Made by a program: the position numbers and the translations under genes
NCBI GenBank assembly: GCA_002869185.1
Contig: PKTN01000012.1
Span: forward strand, 118,876 to 182,875
Reading direction: 5' to 3'
Source: Denitrovibrio sp.
Lineage (GTDB): Bacteria > Chrysiogenota > Deferribacteres > Deferribacterales > Geovibrionaceae
DNA length: 64,000 nt
The notes under the pieces: model-generated
Database searches by the model: none
Told to the model about the DNA's origin: nothing
The model's input: only the letters and a program-made list of their open reading frames with translations
Shown: piece after piece, positions 17,236 through 26,540 of the stretch
How positions within the stretch are numbered: position 1 is the first letter of the stretch
Layout: every line of letters starts with the position of its first letter

Positions 17236-17344
17236 ATCCGCCTCCAAAAAACTATAAATTAGTGAGAATAAAGTCACGTGTTTTATATAATAATTTTAAA
17301 CATCTGTACATAATTCTTTCACTAAAAATAACATTTTTTAGGCA

Positions 17345-17391
17345 TAAAAAAAGACCGCTTGCTCAGGGCTGCCTTTTTTAAAAGGGGGTCT
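17345..17391 (-). terminator. Terminator after the 26-residue reading frame
   Basis: Read on the minus strand, AGACC pairs with GGTCT around a C- and G-rich internal part, followed by seven T. It lies about 55 bases after the stop of the microprotein at 17445 and upstream of the CZB chemoreceptor gene. Confidence 0.6.
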
Positions 17392-17444
17392 ATGAAAATA
17401 TAAAATTTGGATATCCCTGAGAACATCAGGAATTCTTTACTAAC

Positions 17445-17525
17445 TTATTTGCCGTGGTGCCAAACAAAGCCCCAGTAACCAGCAAATGCTAAAACACATA
17501 TTGTTCCTAATACTGTTGCATACAT
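17445..17525 (-). CDS. Small single-pass membrane protein (26 residues)
   Basis: An ATG at 17525 has GAGGTG six bases upstream, a strong ribosome-binding site. The product has 26 residues: a short start MYATVLGT, a hydrophobic segment of about 14 residues, a tryptophan-rich end (GYWGFVW) and a HHGK tail that would lie at the membrane surface. A terminator follows. The size and shape resemble small accessory subunits of respiratory oxidases such as CcoQ or CydX, but no oxidase genes are nearby and the similarity is only of type. It is supported by the translation signals rather than by homology. Confidence 0.55.
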   Translation of the reverse strand: MYATVLGTICVLAFAGYWGFVWHHGK

Positions 17526-17886
17526 TATATCACCTCGAAGTATTTCGTTATTTATGACTTACTTATAAAAAACATACTCCTTCATAAAAATAAAACAAGT
17601 ACTATTTTTGTTTCAGTTTATAGCTTTCCTTGTTGTTTTACAGCACTCTGTTTTATTTTCACAACTGACAAAAACAACAGAATATCTGACAATATAATAC
17701 ATCCTGTTTTTTCCAATAACAGACCAACAGATAGAATAATTAATGCTTTTTTATCAATATCTTGTATTCATAGAAACATAAATAACAACCAAGTTACTCA
17801 TGTGAAATAATTTCAAACATGACTCAATAATCACGAACACTTAGTTAAATCATGTTAACTATAACTGCAAAAAAGAATAAAAAAAA
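17526..17886. other. AT-rich intergenic region
   Basis: About 360 bases without a gene, strongly AT-rich. It must hold the promoter of the 26-residue frame. The only structure I see is an inverted pair TCATGT (17798-17803) and ACATGA (17817-17822) with GAAA/TTTC inside it. This could be an operator, but I cannot name a regulator. Confidence 0.4.
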
Positions 17887-17918
17887 ATTAGGGCAGGCTT
17901 ATTCAGCACCACCCTAAT
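17887..17918 (-). terminator. Terminator after the DUF4405 gene
   Basis: On the minus strand ATTAGGG pairs with CCCTAAT around an 18-base loop and is followed by a run of T. It lies about 70 bases after the stop of the DUF4405 gene. Confidence 0.65.
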
Positions 17919-17989
17919 TATAAATATATTTGTTATCAGTAACTTAAACTATAGTCTCATTTCAGAAACTAATTTTATAAAGTTGAGAC

Positions 17990-18865
17990 TTAAGGTTTAA
18001 GCCCTGTATCTATAATGATATAGACATCCATAGGGACAATACCTGCAACCCCACCAACATCCTTTAATTTGTCTTTAGCAGTCGCCTCTATTCCATGTTT
18101 TTTTAGCCTTTCGATTGCTGTATCGACTGATATATTTAAAGATTCTGCGATTCTCTCAACAGACTTCTTACCCATACCTGTCCCCATCATCGATTCATAC
18201 TTGCTCATATCAATACCATCAGAAGTAGCTGTCACCTCTTTTACAGGAGTACTCTTTTTAATCTTTGATGATTTCAATATCTCGAAAATATCTGCTGGTC
18301 GTTTATTATTATTTCTAGAGATTGTCTTCAAAGTATCCATCATGTCGTATTTGATATTAGCTTTATCAAGAGCTACTTTTGCAAGCTCAGTATCAAAATT
18401 CATCCGAGCGATGAATGCAGTAAGGTTTGTGAGCTCAGCATGAGAATATGGTGGGTTACCAAGAGTGTATTCGTAATCCTCTTTGTAGTCATTAATAGCA
18501 TTCACTATATTACCAAAAGGAGGAACCATCATAAGTGTACCCACGATAAAAATAACCGAGAGGACAAAACCGAAAAGTGTCTCTTTTGTAAATAACACAA
18601 ATTTGCCAGATCTATTACTCATATAGTTCATAATTGGCTTCCAGTTAAGCCAAATATGTAAAACCATACACACCAGAAAAAGCATAGAAATAGTTGTATG
18701 TGTCTCAGTAAACATTTCCTTGTTAAGGCCGAATATTCTCCAATCTGCCCAATAAGCGATCCTGCCAGGAGGAACGATATACATTATTATGCCTGTGAAG
18801 GCTAAATACAGAAAAGAGAACGTCGAAGTCATAGAAACCGCTTTACGTAAAACATTCTTATTCAT
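17990..18865 (-). CDS. DUF4405 membrane protein with extra C-terminal helical region
   Basis: This is a 291-residue protein. The N-terminal 130 residues have four membrane segments: SMTSTFSFLYLAFTGIIMYI, the segment with MLFLVCMVLHIWLNW, and the third FVLSVIFIVGTLMMVPPFG. They carry histidines in membrane context (TETHTTIS and VLHIWLNW), like the DUF4405 group of cytochrome b561-like proteins. The second half is soluble and mostly helical, with two repeated HTH-like pieces (RPADIFEILKSS and GKKSVERIAESLNISVDTAIERL). The tail resembles small helical domains seen in Desulfovibrio- and Deferribacter-type proteins. A heme-binding electron-transfer role is possible but unproven. Confidence 0.7.
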   Translation of the reverse strand: MNKNVLRKAVSMTSTFSFLYLAFTGIIMYIVPPGRIAYWADWRIFGLNKEMFTETHTTISMLFLVCMVLHIWLNWKPIMNYMSNRSGKFVLFTKETLFGFVLSVIFIVGTLMMVPPFGNIVNAINDYKEDYEYTLGNPPYSHAELTNLTAFIARMNFDTELAKVALDKANIKYDMMDTLKTISRNNNKRPADIFEILKSSKIKKSTPVKEVTATSDGIDMSKYESMMGTGMGKKSVERIAESLNISVDTAIERLKKHGIEATAKDKLKDVGGVAGIVPMDVYIIIDTGLKP

Positions 18866-19080
18866 AAAAAATCTCCAGTTATTCTTGGTATATCTCTACA
18901 CAAATATACCATCATTATTCTATTTTACTAATTGCAATAAAGATGCCGATTAGCATTTGCTCATAACCTATTATTAATAAATACAAAATTATTTTCTTGG
19001 TTTGTAACATTTCTGCACACTTGTGAAATAAATGCACAATATTGTTTAATTTTACGAACTTATGCTATATATTTTGGTTT

Positions 19081-19722
19081 ATGAAAAACATCTTATTCGA
19101 CCTAGACGGTACAATCTCTGACCCACAACTCGGTATAATAAACTGTATAGTTTATGCCTTAGAAAAACTTAATGTAGACGTTCCCGAACGTAACAGCATG
19201 AATAAATATATTGGTCCACCACTCTGGGAAAGCTTTAAAGAGATGCTAGGTACTGAAAGCAAGGAAGAGGCTCACGAAGCAGTAGTAATATACCGCGAGC
19301 GTTTTTCGAAAATAGGAATGTTTGAAAATACTCCATATGATGGAATCTTCGAAACACTAGATAGCCTTAAAAAGCATGGATATCAACTTTTCATATGCAC
19401 ATCTAAGCCTACCGTCTATGCTAAACAAATTGCAGAGCATTTTAAATTTGACAGTTATTTTAATGAAATTTATGGAAGTAACTTAAATGGCTCTCACGTA
19501 GAAAAAACAGAGCTCATTGCCCATATTATTCAAACTGAAAAAATCAACCCATATGAATCTGCAATGATCGGAGACAGAATTTATGACATTACAGGGGCCA
19601 TCAATAATGGTTTATCCCCTTATGGAGTCTCGTATGGTTATGGCAACCAAGAAGAACATAAAGACGCTATAACTGTATTTAACACACCAAAAGATATATC
19701 AACTTTTTTCCTCAGAAAATAA
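19081..19722 (+). CDS. HAD-superfamily phosphatase, phosphoglycolate phosphatase-like
   Basis: I chose ATG 19081 (MKNILFDLDGTISD), as the longer frame adds a run unlike the family. The 213-residue protein has HAD motif I (DLDGT), a helical cap (EKLNVDVPERNSMNKYIGPPLWESF), motif II ICTSKP, a motif III lysine in VEKTEL and motif IV MIGDRIYDITGA. This is the Gph/PgmB subfamily, soluble phosphatases of small phosphorylated metabolites. Substrates cannot be read from sequence. The divergent 215-base region upstream to the DUF4405 gene is AT-rich. Confidence 0.87.
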   Translation: MKNILFDLDGTISDPQLGIINCIVYALEKLNVDVPERNSMNKYIGPPLWESFKEMLGTESKEEAHEAVVIYRERFSKIGMFENTPYDGIFETLDSLKKHGYQLFICTSKPTVYAKQIAEHFKFDSYFNEIYGSNLNGSHVEKTELIAHIIQTEKINPYESAMIGDRIYDITGAINNGLSPYGVSYGYGNQEEHKDAITVFNTPKDISTFFLRK

Positions 19723-19799
19723 TAATTGGTTTTCACACTAATTTAGTGTTTTTTATTTTTTTTCCTGTTAGTATTTAGTTAGTACACATGGAGGAAACG

Positions 19800-20948
19800 A
19801 TGAAAAAACTGATTATTGTAGTATCAATGTTAATATTAGCACTCCCTGCTTTCGCAGCAGAAAAGGGTGAAACATACCTTGGACCAGTGCTTGGCTACCA
19901 CTTTTTTGATAACGACCAAAAGCTTGATGATAAAGCTGAGCTCGGTCTTAGACTAGGCTACTTCTTTACTGATAGCATCGCTGTTGAATACGAAATAGAC
20001 TATACAAAAACTGATCATGATGTAAAAGGTGACACAAACGCTACCTCTTTATCTGTTGTAGGGGCGAAATTCTTCGACCTAACTAGCTACTACAAGCCTT
20101 TCATCTTTGCCGGTGTAGGTGGACTACTTGCTGAAGATGACATGGGCTCACTAGTTGCTGGTATCGGTGCAAGAATCATTGCTAACGATAAGATCAGCAT
20201 AGATTTCAGAGTTAAAGATATGCTCCACTCAAAGGGTGGGCGTAACGATATTATTCCTTCGATAGCACTCAACTATCACTTTGGCAGTAAGATGTATGAC
20301 TATCCTGAACCAAAAAAGGCTGAGCCTGCTCCAGAGCCAAAAAAAGACACTGATGGCGACGGCGTGTATGATGACGCTGACAAGTGTCCAGCCACACCTA
20401 AAGGTTACCCTGTAAATGCTGCTGGCTGTACCGAAGATAATGACCAAGACGGCGTATACGATTTTAAAGACAAATGTTTATCAACGCCTGCTGGCAGACC
20501 AGTTAATGAAACAGGCTGTACTCCTGACACTGATAAAGACGGTGTTTTTGACTTTGAAGACAGATGCCCTAATACTATGGAAGGCGTTACAGTAAACTCT
20601 GCTGGTTGCTTTAAATCAGCTACTCTTCAAATCAACTTTGGCAACAACAGTGCAAATATTGATCAGAACTACCTTGAAAACATTCAGAAATTTGCCGTTT
20701 TCCTTAAGATGAACAACCACATAAACGTTGAGATTCAGGGACACACAGACGACAAGGGTGCTGCATCTTATAACAAAGCTCTATCACAAAAAAGAGCAGA
20801 TGCTGTAGTTAAGATACTTACATCAAAATATGGAATAAGCAAGAATAGGCTAACTGCAATCGGATACGGTGAGGCTATGCCTCTCGTCCCTAATGACAGC
20901 CCAGCTAATATGCTCAAAAACCGTAGAATAGATACAGTCGTAAAATAG
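19800..20948 (+). CDS. OmpA-family outer-membrane protein with thrombospondin type 3 repeats
   Basis: I chose ATG 19800 with GGAGG six bases upstream; 382 residues. A signal peptide ends in PAFA. Residues of about 20-165 form an eight-strand beta barrel. A Pro/Glu linker follows, then three calcium-binding type 3 repeats (DTDGDGVYDDADKCP, then DNDQDGVYDFKDKC and DTDKDGVFDFEDRCP), each ending in a cysteine. The C-terminal OmpA domain (INVEIQGHTDDKGAASYN, SQKRADAV, NRRIDTVV) binds peptidoglycan. It ties the outer membrane to the wall. A strong terminator follows. Confidence 0.94.
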   Translation: MKKLIIVVSMLILALPAFAAEKGETYLGPVLGYHFFDNDQKLDDKAELGLRLGYFFTDSIAVEYEIDYTKTDHDVKGDTNATSLSVVGAKFFDLTSYYKPFIFAGVGGLLAEDDMGSLVAGIGARIIANDKISIDFRVKDMLHSKGGRNDIIPSIALNYHFGSKMYDYPEPKKAEPAPEPKKDTDGDGVYDDADKCPATPKGYPVNAAGCTEDNDQDGVYDFKDKCLSTPAGRPVNETGCTPDTDKDGVFDFEDRCPNTMEGVTVNSAGCFKSATLQINFGNNSANIDQNYLENIQKFAVFLKMNNHINVEIQGHTDDKGAASYNKALSQKRADAVVKILTSKYGISKNRLTAIGYGEAMPLVPNDSPANMLKNRRIDTVVK

Positions 20949-20959
20949 ACAATAAAAAA

Positions 20960-20980
20960 GGGGCGCCAGTCTAGCGCCCC
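20960..20980. terminator. Bidirectional terminator between OmpA and the minus-strand operon
   Basis: A perfect seven-pair stem GGGGCGC/GCGCCCC lies 11 bases after the OmpA stop. On the minus strand it is followed by six T, so it also ends the operon reading leftward from 23.5 kb. Confidence 0.85.
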
Positions 20981-21054
20981 TATACTCATACTTAACTCTC
21001 GAAGGACAGCTTTCTAGGATTGGAGTAAATTACCCAGAAACCTTCTTGAATTTG

Positions 21055-21378
21055 TTAAACAGCCTTCGCCTTAGACAATTTACTGTCTATGAACTCATAT
21101 AGCTCAGCTTTACTTATGGAGCTCATATTACCAATATAGGCAATCTGCTCGTCTCCATAGAGATACATGATCTCTTCTTTTGATAGGTAAGTCTTCTCGA
21201 ATTCATTTCTAAAAGTAAGCTCTCTGTCTGTCCAGCGCTCTAGTGTGTTAATACTAAGCAAGACGAAGTGCTCTGCTTTAAAAACGAATCTTGAAAGCAC
21301 GACAAATTTGTCTTTTTCGAGACTCTTGTCGTAAACTCTGAAAATATCACCGACATAATACGACCTTTTTTCCAACAT
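21055..21378 (-). CDS. Hypothetical protein
   Basis: This is a 107-residue protein from ATG 21378 (MLEKRSYYVGDIFRVYD); a longer frame to 21435 is possible. It is soluble and charged, with alternating strands at the start (FVVLSRFVFKAEHFVLLSI) and helices at the end (SISKAELYEFIDSKLSKAKAV). I do not recognise the family. It is the last gene of the minus-strand group that includes the 2-hydroxyacyl-CoA dehydratase-type genes, starting about 100 bases after them. Confidence 0.6.
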   Translation of the reverse strand: MLEKRSYYVGDIFRVYDKSLEKDKFVVLSRFVFKAEHFVLLSINTLERWTDRELTFRNEFEKTYLSKEEIMYLYGDEQIAYIGNMSSISKAELYEFIDSKLSKAKAV

Positions 21379-21480
21379 ATCCCGTTTCACCTCATGATAA
21401 TTGAATCTTAAGTCACAACAAAATAATCGCACCAATGCTCATAGCTGGCAATAGAAATATATCAATAATGGATATTTTAA

Positions 21481-22224
21481 TTAATAATAAAGGCAACCCA
21501 GACAGCCGTTGTACTGAGGGTTCTCGAGTACTGATATCTGAGTTGATGATAATTCTGAAAGGAAATGTATGAGAGCAGTGTTCGAAGCTACTCCTCCAGC
21601 GGCATATATTTTTTTATTACGATATTTACGGATTAGCGGAAAGAGCCTCCTACTAATGCTTTCATTCACGCCTGCCGCGATACTTTCTATCGCAATACCC
21701 TCTGCTATTTTTCATACCAGCTCACTTTCAGAGAAGATTGCACAAGTAGAGCTTAGTTTTATAGGGTCTGAAGCCATCTGAGTGAGCTCGTCTAAGCTTA
21801 TGTCGAGTATACGGCTAGCATTCTCCAAAAACCGCCCAGTACTGGCTGCACACTTATCATTCATAACAAAGTCTTCGATGTAGCTATCTTTTACATAGAT
21901 AACCTTACTGTCCTGACCACCTATATCAACTAATATAAACTCTTGGTCACCAGTAGCCTCAAGTGCGCCCCTATAGTGAGCTTTAATCTCAGAGATAACG
22001 CGTGCGTTGGCGAATGACATCATATTCCGACCATAGCCAGTGGCTACGATATCAGCATCTTCGGTCGCACCATATGATGAAAGGTCTATCAATACATTCC
22101 CGTCTTCACGCTTTACTCTGTTTTTATAAAAATAGACTGTATCTTCTCTGTAAAAATTGATTTCATCATCTTTTTTAATGGCGATTTTTACAAATCTGCT
22201 ACCAAGGTCTATGCCTAGTTTCAT
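21481..22224 (-). pseudogene. 2-hydroxyacyl-CoA dehydratase activator (BadF/BadG/HgdC ATPase) with in-frame TGA
   Basis: The full span encodes a 247-codon ATPase of the ASKHA fold. It has KLGIDLGSRFVKIAI (phosphate 1), a DIGGQDSKVI motif, NDKCAASTGRFLE carrying the cluster cysteine, CAIFSESELV and, after the break, AAGGVASNTAL. Activators of this family hold a [4Fe-4S] cluster between two subunits and use ATP to push a low-potential electron into the dehydratase. Codon 171 (21712-21714) is TGA in frame, just after the FSESELV motif. The rest of the protein (KIAEGIAIESIAAGV onward) remains conserved. A serine codon TCA is usual at this kind of position. It overlaps the dehydratase-like gene by four bases. 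Confidence 0.83.
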
Positions 22225-23210
22225 CTTTGTTTCGCCTCCAGCATCTCAAGGAATGATTCAATACGGATTTTTGTTCTGGCATCAATACCACTCGGTCCAT
22301 CCCCCTCAATAGCAAGAATAGGACAGTCTATCCGTTCCTTCATTATAATATCCTGTATCTGTCTATAGCAAAATGACTGAACATAGTGGATCAACCCGTC
22401 CAATTTTCTCTCTTCCTGTTGAGTTTTTGCATCATCAATACGAGAAAAGACATCGTATGGGTATGTATAGTCAACATATCTCTGCACATAGTCTTCACTC
22501 TCGGATGGGATAGCAAACTGTCTCTGCACCTCATTGAATACTACAGATGCACCTCTATCTTCGATGAACTCATATATATCGCTAAATATCGTAGGAACAC
22601 CTATAAATCCAAGCCTAAGTCTGTCCCTAGCGGGTTCCCTGTTAGCAGCCTCTTTCATAAACTCATCAAGCTCTTGCTCATATTTAATGTGATCAGTATT
22701 GAAATCAGTAGAAGTGACTAGCCAAAGGTGGTTCTCAAAACCTGTTACGTATCCCTAAGCTGTCATTTTATCAAGCTTACGCAGTTTTTGTCTAACACTG
22801 TCAGTCTTTTTTGAATATTCTATCCCTGCTTCGAGTGTTGTCCCTATAGACTTCGCAAAACGTTCCATCTCAAATTTTAAGGCTTCGTAACGCCCCTCTT
22901 TCTCGAAAGGATAGCTGAATGTATGTACTTTAATACCACTATTGATAAAGAGCTCAGCAAGTGCATGGGAGTTGCTACAATCACCTTGGGTAACAGCGAC
23001 AACCTCATCCACAGAACCACTCCTAACTGCAGAGTAGATCCCTTTTATCCACGCACAAAGGTTACGCGGCAGACCTTCATCCTCTGCAAAATCAGCCATA
23101 GAAGAAGGATCATCATCAGTTATAAAAACGTTGTTTAGATCGACAGGAATCTTTCCTGATGCAAAGATTATCTCCACTGGAACAGTGGTGGTAAAACCGA
23201 CTCTTTTCAT
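22221..23210 (-). pseudogene. 2-hydroxyacyl-CoA dehydratase (HgdB/YjiM/double-cubane type) with in-frame TAG
   Basis: The 329-codon frame has cysteines placed as in HgdB-family proteins: Cys52 in NLCAWIKG, Cys78 in TQGDCSNSHAL and, after the break, QSFCYRQIQD and CPILAIEGDGPSG. Codon 152 (22755-22757) is TAG. Continuing past it gives GYVTGFENHLWLVTSTDFN, which plainly belongs to the same fold. The protein is shorter than the large dehydratase subunits and resembles the single-subunit group (YjiM, double-cubane cluster proteins) that pair with one activator. Its substrate is unknown. The next gene (activator) overlaps it and also has a stop. Confidence 0.83.
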
Positions 23211-23509
23211 TTCAAACTAAAATCTATGTATTTCCGAACCTCTTTATTAAGTCCGACTCTATTTTTAAAAATAACCTTGTTATCTTCGAAAAACTTATCC
23301 ATATGATTAAAGTCAACGATATCAAGATAATCACCAGTAACTTTATCTTTAACTCTCATAACCTGAGTCATCTCATTCTCTTTTATCTTTTTAGCTTTAA
23401 CTTTTCTCTTATCTTTATAGATAAAAACTTCGCACATATCTTATGCACATGTAACATCGACCTCATACCAAGTCATATCCTCATAAACTACCATCCAACG
23501 TTTGTCCAT
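23207..23509 (-). pseudogene. Small hypothetical gene, probably interrupted by in-frame TAA
   Basis: An ATG at 23509 has an AAGGTG site eight bases upstream and reads MDKRWMVVYEDMTWYEVD, ending at TAA (23441-23443). The same frame goes on for 77 codons with no other stop until 23207, overlapping the dehydratase-like start by four bases (ATGA). The joined product would be about 100 residues, rich in Lys, Asp and Glu, with strands and a Cys in each part (VTC, CEVFIYKDK). Alternatively there are two genes, 22 and 76 residues long. I favour one broken gene because the frame, spacing and ribosome-binding site fit, but homology is not visible. Function unknown. Confidence 0.5.
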
Positions 23510-23669
23510 CAATTCACCTTCAAAAATCTATATTGCAAAACAAATAGATATAATAATATTAATTGCATCCTATTTATTATTAAAAGTATAGTCAAGAAAT
23601 AGAATTCCGCTACTACATATTTACATTATAGGTTATACTTTAAACACACAAGTAGACAGGAGAATATAC

Positions 23670-24647
23670 ATGAAAAAGACTCCAATTATTATTGCCTGTG
23701 CATTTATTTTAGGGCTTGCAGTTGTGTTAATGATATTTATCAAGGTAAATATGCCTAAACAATATAAAATCGCCGTATTAAACTATAGCCCTGCTGGAGA
23801 ACAAGCATTGGCTGGTCTCACACAAGGTCTAGCTCGTAACGGATACGTTCAGGGTAAAAACTTAGAACTTATCTATAACGGAGTCAAAACAGATAAGAAA
23901 CTCCTTAAGATTGAAGCAGAAAAGCTTATAAAAGAGAAGCCTGACCTTATCTATACTATATCAACACCTTCGACTTTGATAATGAAAGAGTTGACGGCTA
24001 TATCACAAACTCCCATTGTCTTCGGTCCTGTCAGCACACCTGAAGAAGTAGGCATAATCGATAATATGAAAGAGCCTGGAGGCAATATTACAGGGGTCAC
24101 TTTTGGTCCACAAGAGCCAAGGCGCTTTGAGATGATGATCAAATTAGACCCTGACATTAAAGATGTCCTCATCCCATATAATCCTAATGATTTAAGCCCT
24201 ATAGCTGGCGTTAAGATGATTTCAGACGTTGCAGAAAAATTAGGTATAACTATTAAACCACTCAAAATAAATGGCACCAGTGAACTTGAAACAAAACTAT
24301 ATGGTTATACAGATAACTTTGACGCAATTTTCACACCAACAGATGCAATGATTGTTTCACAAACTGCACTTATATCTAAATTTGCTATCAGTAAAAATGT
24401 TCCATTCTCCTGCCCTCAAACAGAAGGGGTTAAACTTGGAGCTCTATTTGCATACGGCTTTAGTGTCGAAAATGTCGGTATTCAGGCAGCCAGGGTAGTA
24501 CATATGATTCTAAGTGGAACCAATCCTGGAAGTATACCTATCGAGCTAGCTGATTTTACACTAGCGATAAACTTGAACACTGCGGATAAGATAGGAATAA
24601 AAGTACCACAGTATCTTCTTAAGAATTCATTTATTGTAAGAGATTAA
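23670..24647 (+). CDS. ABC-type substrate-binding protein, TrpX/PF04392-like
   Basis: This is a 325-residue protein. The first 25 residues form a membrane anchor (TPIIIACAFILGLAVVLMIFI) rather than a clear cleavable signal. The rest has the two-lobe binding-protein fold of the PF04392 family (FGPVSTPEEVGIIDNMKEPGG, then PTDAMIVSQTALISKFAI and GALFAYGFSVENVGIQAARV). Such proteins usually feed an ABC importer, but no permease or ATPase is here. Instead the gene ends two bases before a histidine kinase start. A role as periplasmic sensor for that kinase is likely (inference). A promoter lies in the AT-rich 23510-23669 region. Confidence 0.85.
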   Translation: MKKTPIIIACAFILGLAVVLMIFIKVNMPKQYKIAVLNYSPAGEQALAGLTQGLARNGYVQGKNLELIYNGVKTDKKLLKIEAEKLIKEKPDLIYTISTPSTLIMKELTAISQTPIVFGPVSTPEEVGIIDNMKEPGGNITGVTFGPQEPRRFEMMIKLDPDIKDVLIPYNPNDLSPIAGVKMISDVAEKLGITIKPLKINGTSELETKLYGYTDNFDAIFTPTDAMIVSQTALISKFAISKNVPFSCPQTEGVKLGALFAYGFSVENVGIQAARVVHMILSGTNPGSIPIELADFTLAINLNTADKIGIKVPQYLLKNSFIVRD

Positions 24648-24649
24648 GT

Positions 24650-26533
24650 ATGTTCAAAACACTCAAATCGAAGGTTATAGTCTCTTTTATTTCACTTATC
24701 ATTTTACCCGTTCTTATAGGTGCGGTTATAATAGTATCAGAGATCAAATCTACCCAGCAAAACCAGATTGATATTATACAAACTCAAATGACGACAAGAG
24801 TTGCCTCCGAATTTGAAAATTATATTAAATTTCACGTTTCTCAAATAAAGCAGTTAAATGAGCTTCAAGATATGCCTTGGGATGATCTAAAAGCAATGCA
24901 TGATAAGCTACTAGCTCAAATTATGTTCAACAATAACTTTGACCAGATAATATTACTAGACAAAGATGGTGACCAAGTCGTAAAAGTGCATAGATATAAC
25001 ATCTTTCAAAATAAATCTATTATCAACTACACATCAAAAATCGAATATCTCTTTCCTAAGTTAAATAACTCAATTTTTTTTGGAGATATAACATTCAGCG
25101 AAGAGACAGGAGAGCCTATCTCTGACATCTCTTTCGACCTAAGAGCCCCACAAACTAATGAGCTCATTGGCGTAATGATAGTCTCCCTTCGACTAAAACC
25201 TATATGGAATCTCTTAGCTAATATACAGGCACAACCAGGACAATCCGTTTATATCCTAGATTCAAAAAATAGATTAGTAGCACACCCTAACCCATCTTTA
25301 GTTTTAAAGAACACCATACATATACTGCCTAAGTCAACTATTGGCACTGGAATATCAGGCAATAAATCATATATAAAATATAAAAAAATTAATTTTGGAA
25401 ATCAGTATTTCACCGTTGTATCAGAACAAAACCTTAAGGATGCTTTCTACCTTATTAGATATATAAGCATGGTAGTATACATAGTTGTGGGTAGTGCGAT
25501 ACTAATGAGTATCTTTCTCGTCATATTCAATATCAAATACATTGTAAATCCTATCAACCATCTTGCAAGTGTTGCTAAAGAAATCTAATCTGGAAATTTA
25601 GATAAGACTGCAAAGGTATTCACTAATGATGAGATTGGAGAGATGGCAAAAGCATTTAATAAAATGACAAAAAAGTTGAAAGACAATAATACTCAATTAC
25701 AACAATTTAATATAGGTCTACAGAAAAAAGTGAATTCTGAAATACAAAAAACTAGGAGGATAGAGCAGTTATTCTTTGAACAAAAGAAATTTGCTGACAT
25801 GGGTCAAATGATCAATGCAATCGCACACCAATGGAGACAACCTCTCAACAATATTGGTTTAATACAGCAATATCTTACCGACGCAGTTTTAAACTCTGAA
25901 ATAGGAAATGAAGAATATAAAGAGCACTCTGAAACACTAATGGAAATAGTAGACAACATGTCTGCAACCATTGATGATTTTAGAACTTTCTTTACAACTG
26001 CCAAGGTAAAGGAACGCTTTAATATCATTCCAGCGATAAACGAGTTCATGCGACTTACTAGTGCACAGCTAGAAAATAGTAATATAAAGAACACAACACG
26101 ATGCTTATGTTGTGAAAATAACAACTGCTTTGAAACAGCGACCTATGAAGATAAAGGTTGTATTTATAACGACTTAAATGTCTTAGGTTACCTAGGAGAA
26201 TTTAAACAGGTTCTGCAAAATATCGTTATGAATGCCAGAGACGCAATCATAGAAAATAATATTGAAAACCCAGTGATAGAAATCTTAGTTGATACCATAG
26301 AACAAGATGTTGTAATAACCTTTGAAGATAACGGGGGCGGTATTCCAGAAGATGTAATATCTAATATATTCGACCCGTATTTCACAACTAAAGAAGAGGG
26401 AAAAGGGACTGGTATAGGACTCTATATATCAAAGCTTATTATACATGATCACTTCGGAGGAAAACTCACAGCCTCAAACACTGATGACGGAGCATTATTC
26501 ACCATAACACTCCCGAAGGTACAAGAAATATAA
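24650..26533 (+). pseudogene. Sensor histidine kinase (Cache, HAMP, DHp, HATPase) with in-frame TAA in HAMP
   Basis: The frame begins with ATG 24650 and would encode 627 residues plus the stop. A transmembrane segment (VSFISLIILPVLIGAVIIV) is followed by a Cache-type periplasmic domain, a second membrane segment (VVYIVVGSAILMSIFLVIF) and a HAMP linker. TAA at 25586-25588 falls inside HAMP (NHLASVAKEI, stop, SGNLDKTAKVF). Beyond it are the H-box MGQMINAIAHQWRQPLNNIG, a cysteine-rich insert (RCLCCENNNCFE), the N-box NARDAI and G-boxes (DNGGGIPE and [11 protein letters not shown]). If the stop is real, the membrane sensor is cut off from the kinase. A new start at 25643 could make a soluble kinase. 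No response regulator lies beside it. Confidence 0.85.
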
Positions 26534-26540
26534 AAGGAAT

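Noticed and set aside
21712..21714. TGA as selenocysteine in the CoA dehydratase activator
   Set aside because: The residue is not one of the cluster cysteines, and I could not see a convincing SECIS hairpin right after it. The other premature TGA codons are also in non-redox positions.
23441..23509. 22-residue peptide gene on its own
   Set aside because: The frame continues in register into the next coding part, so one broken gene seems more likely than a separate peptide.
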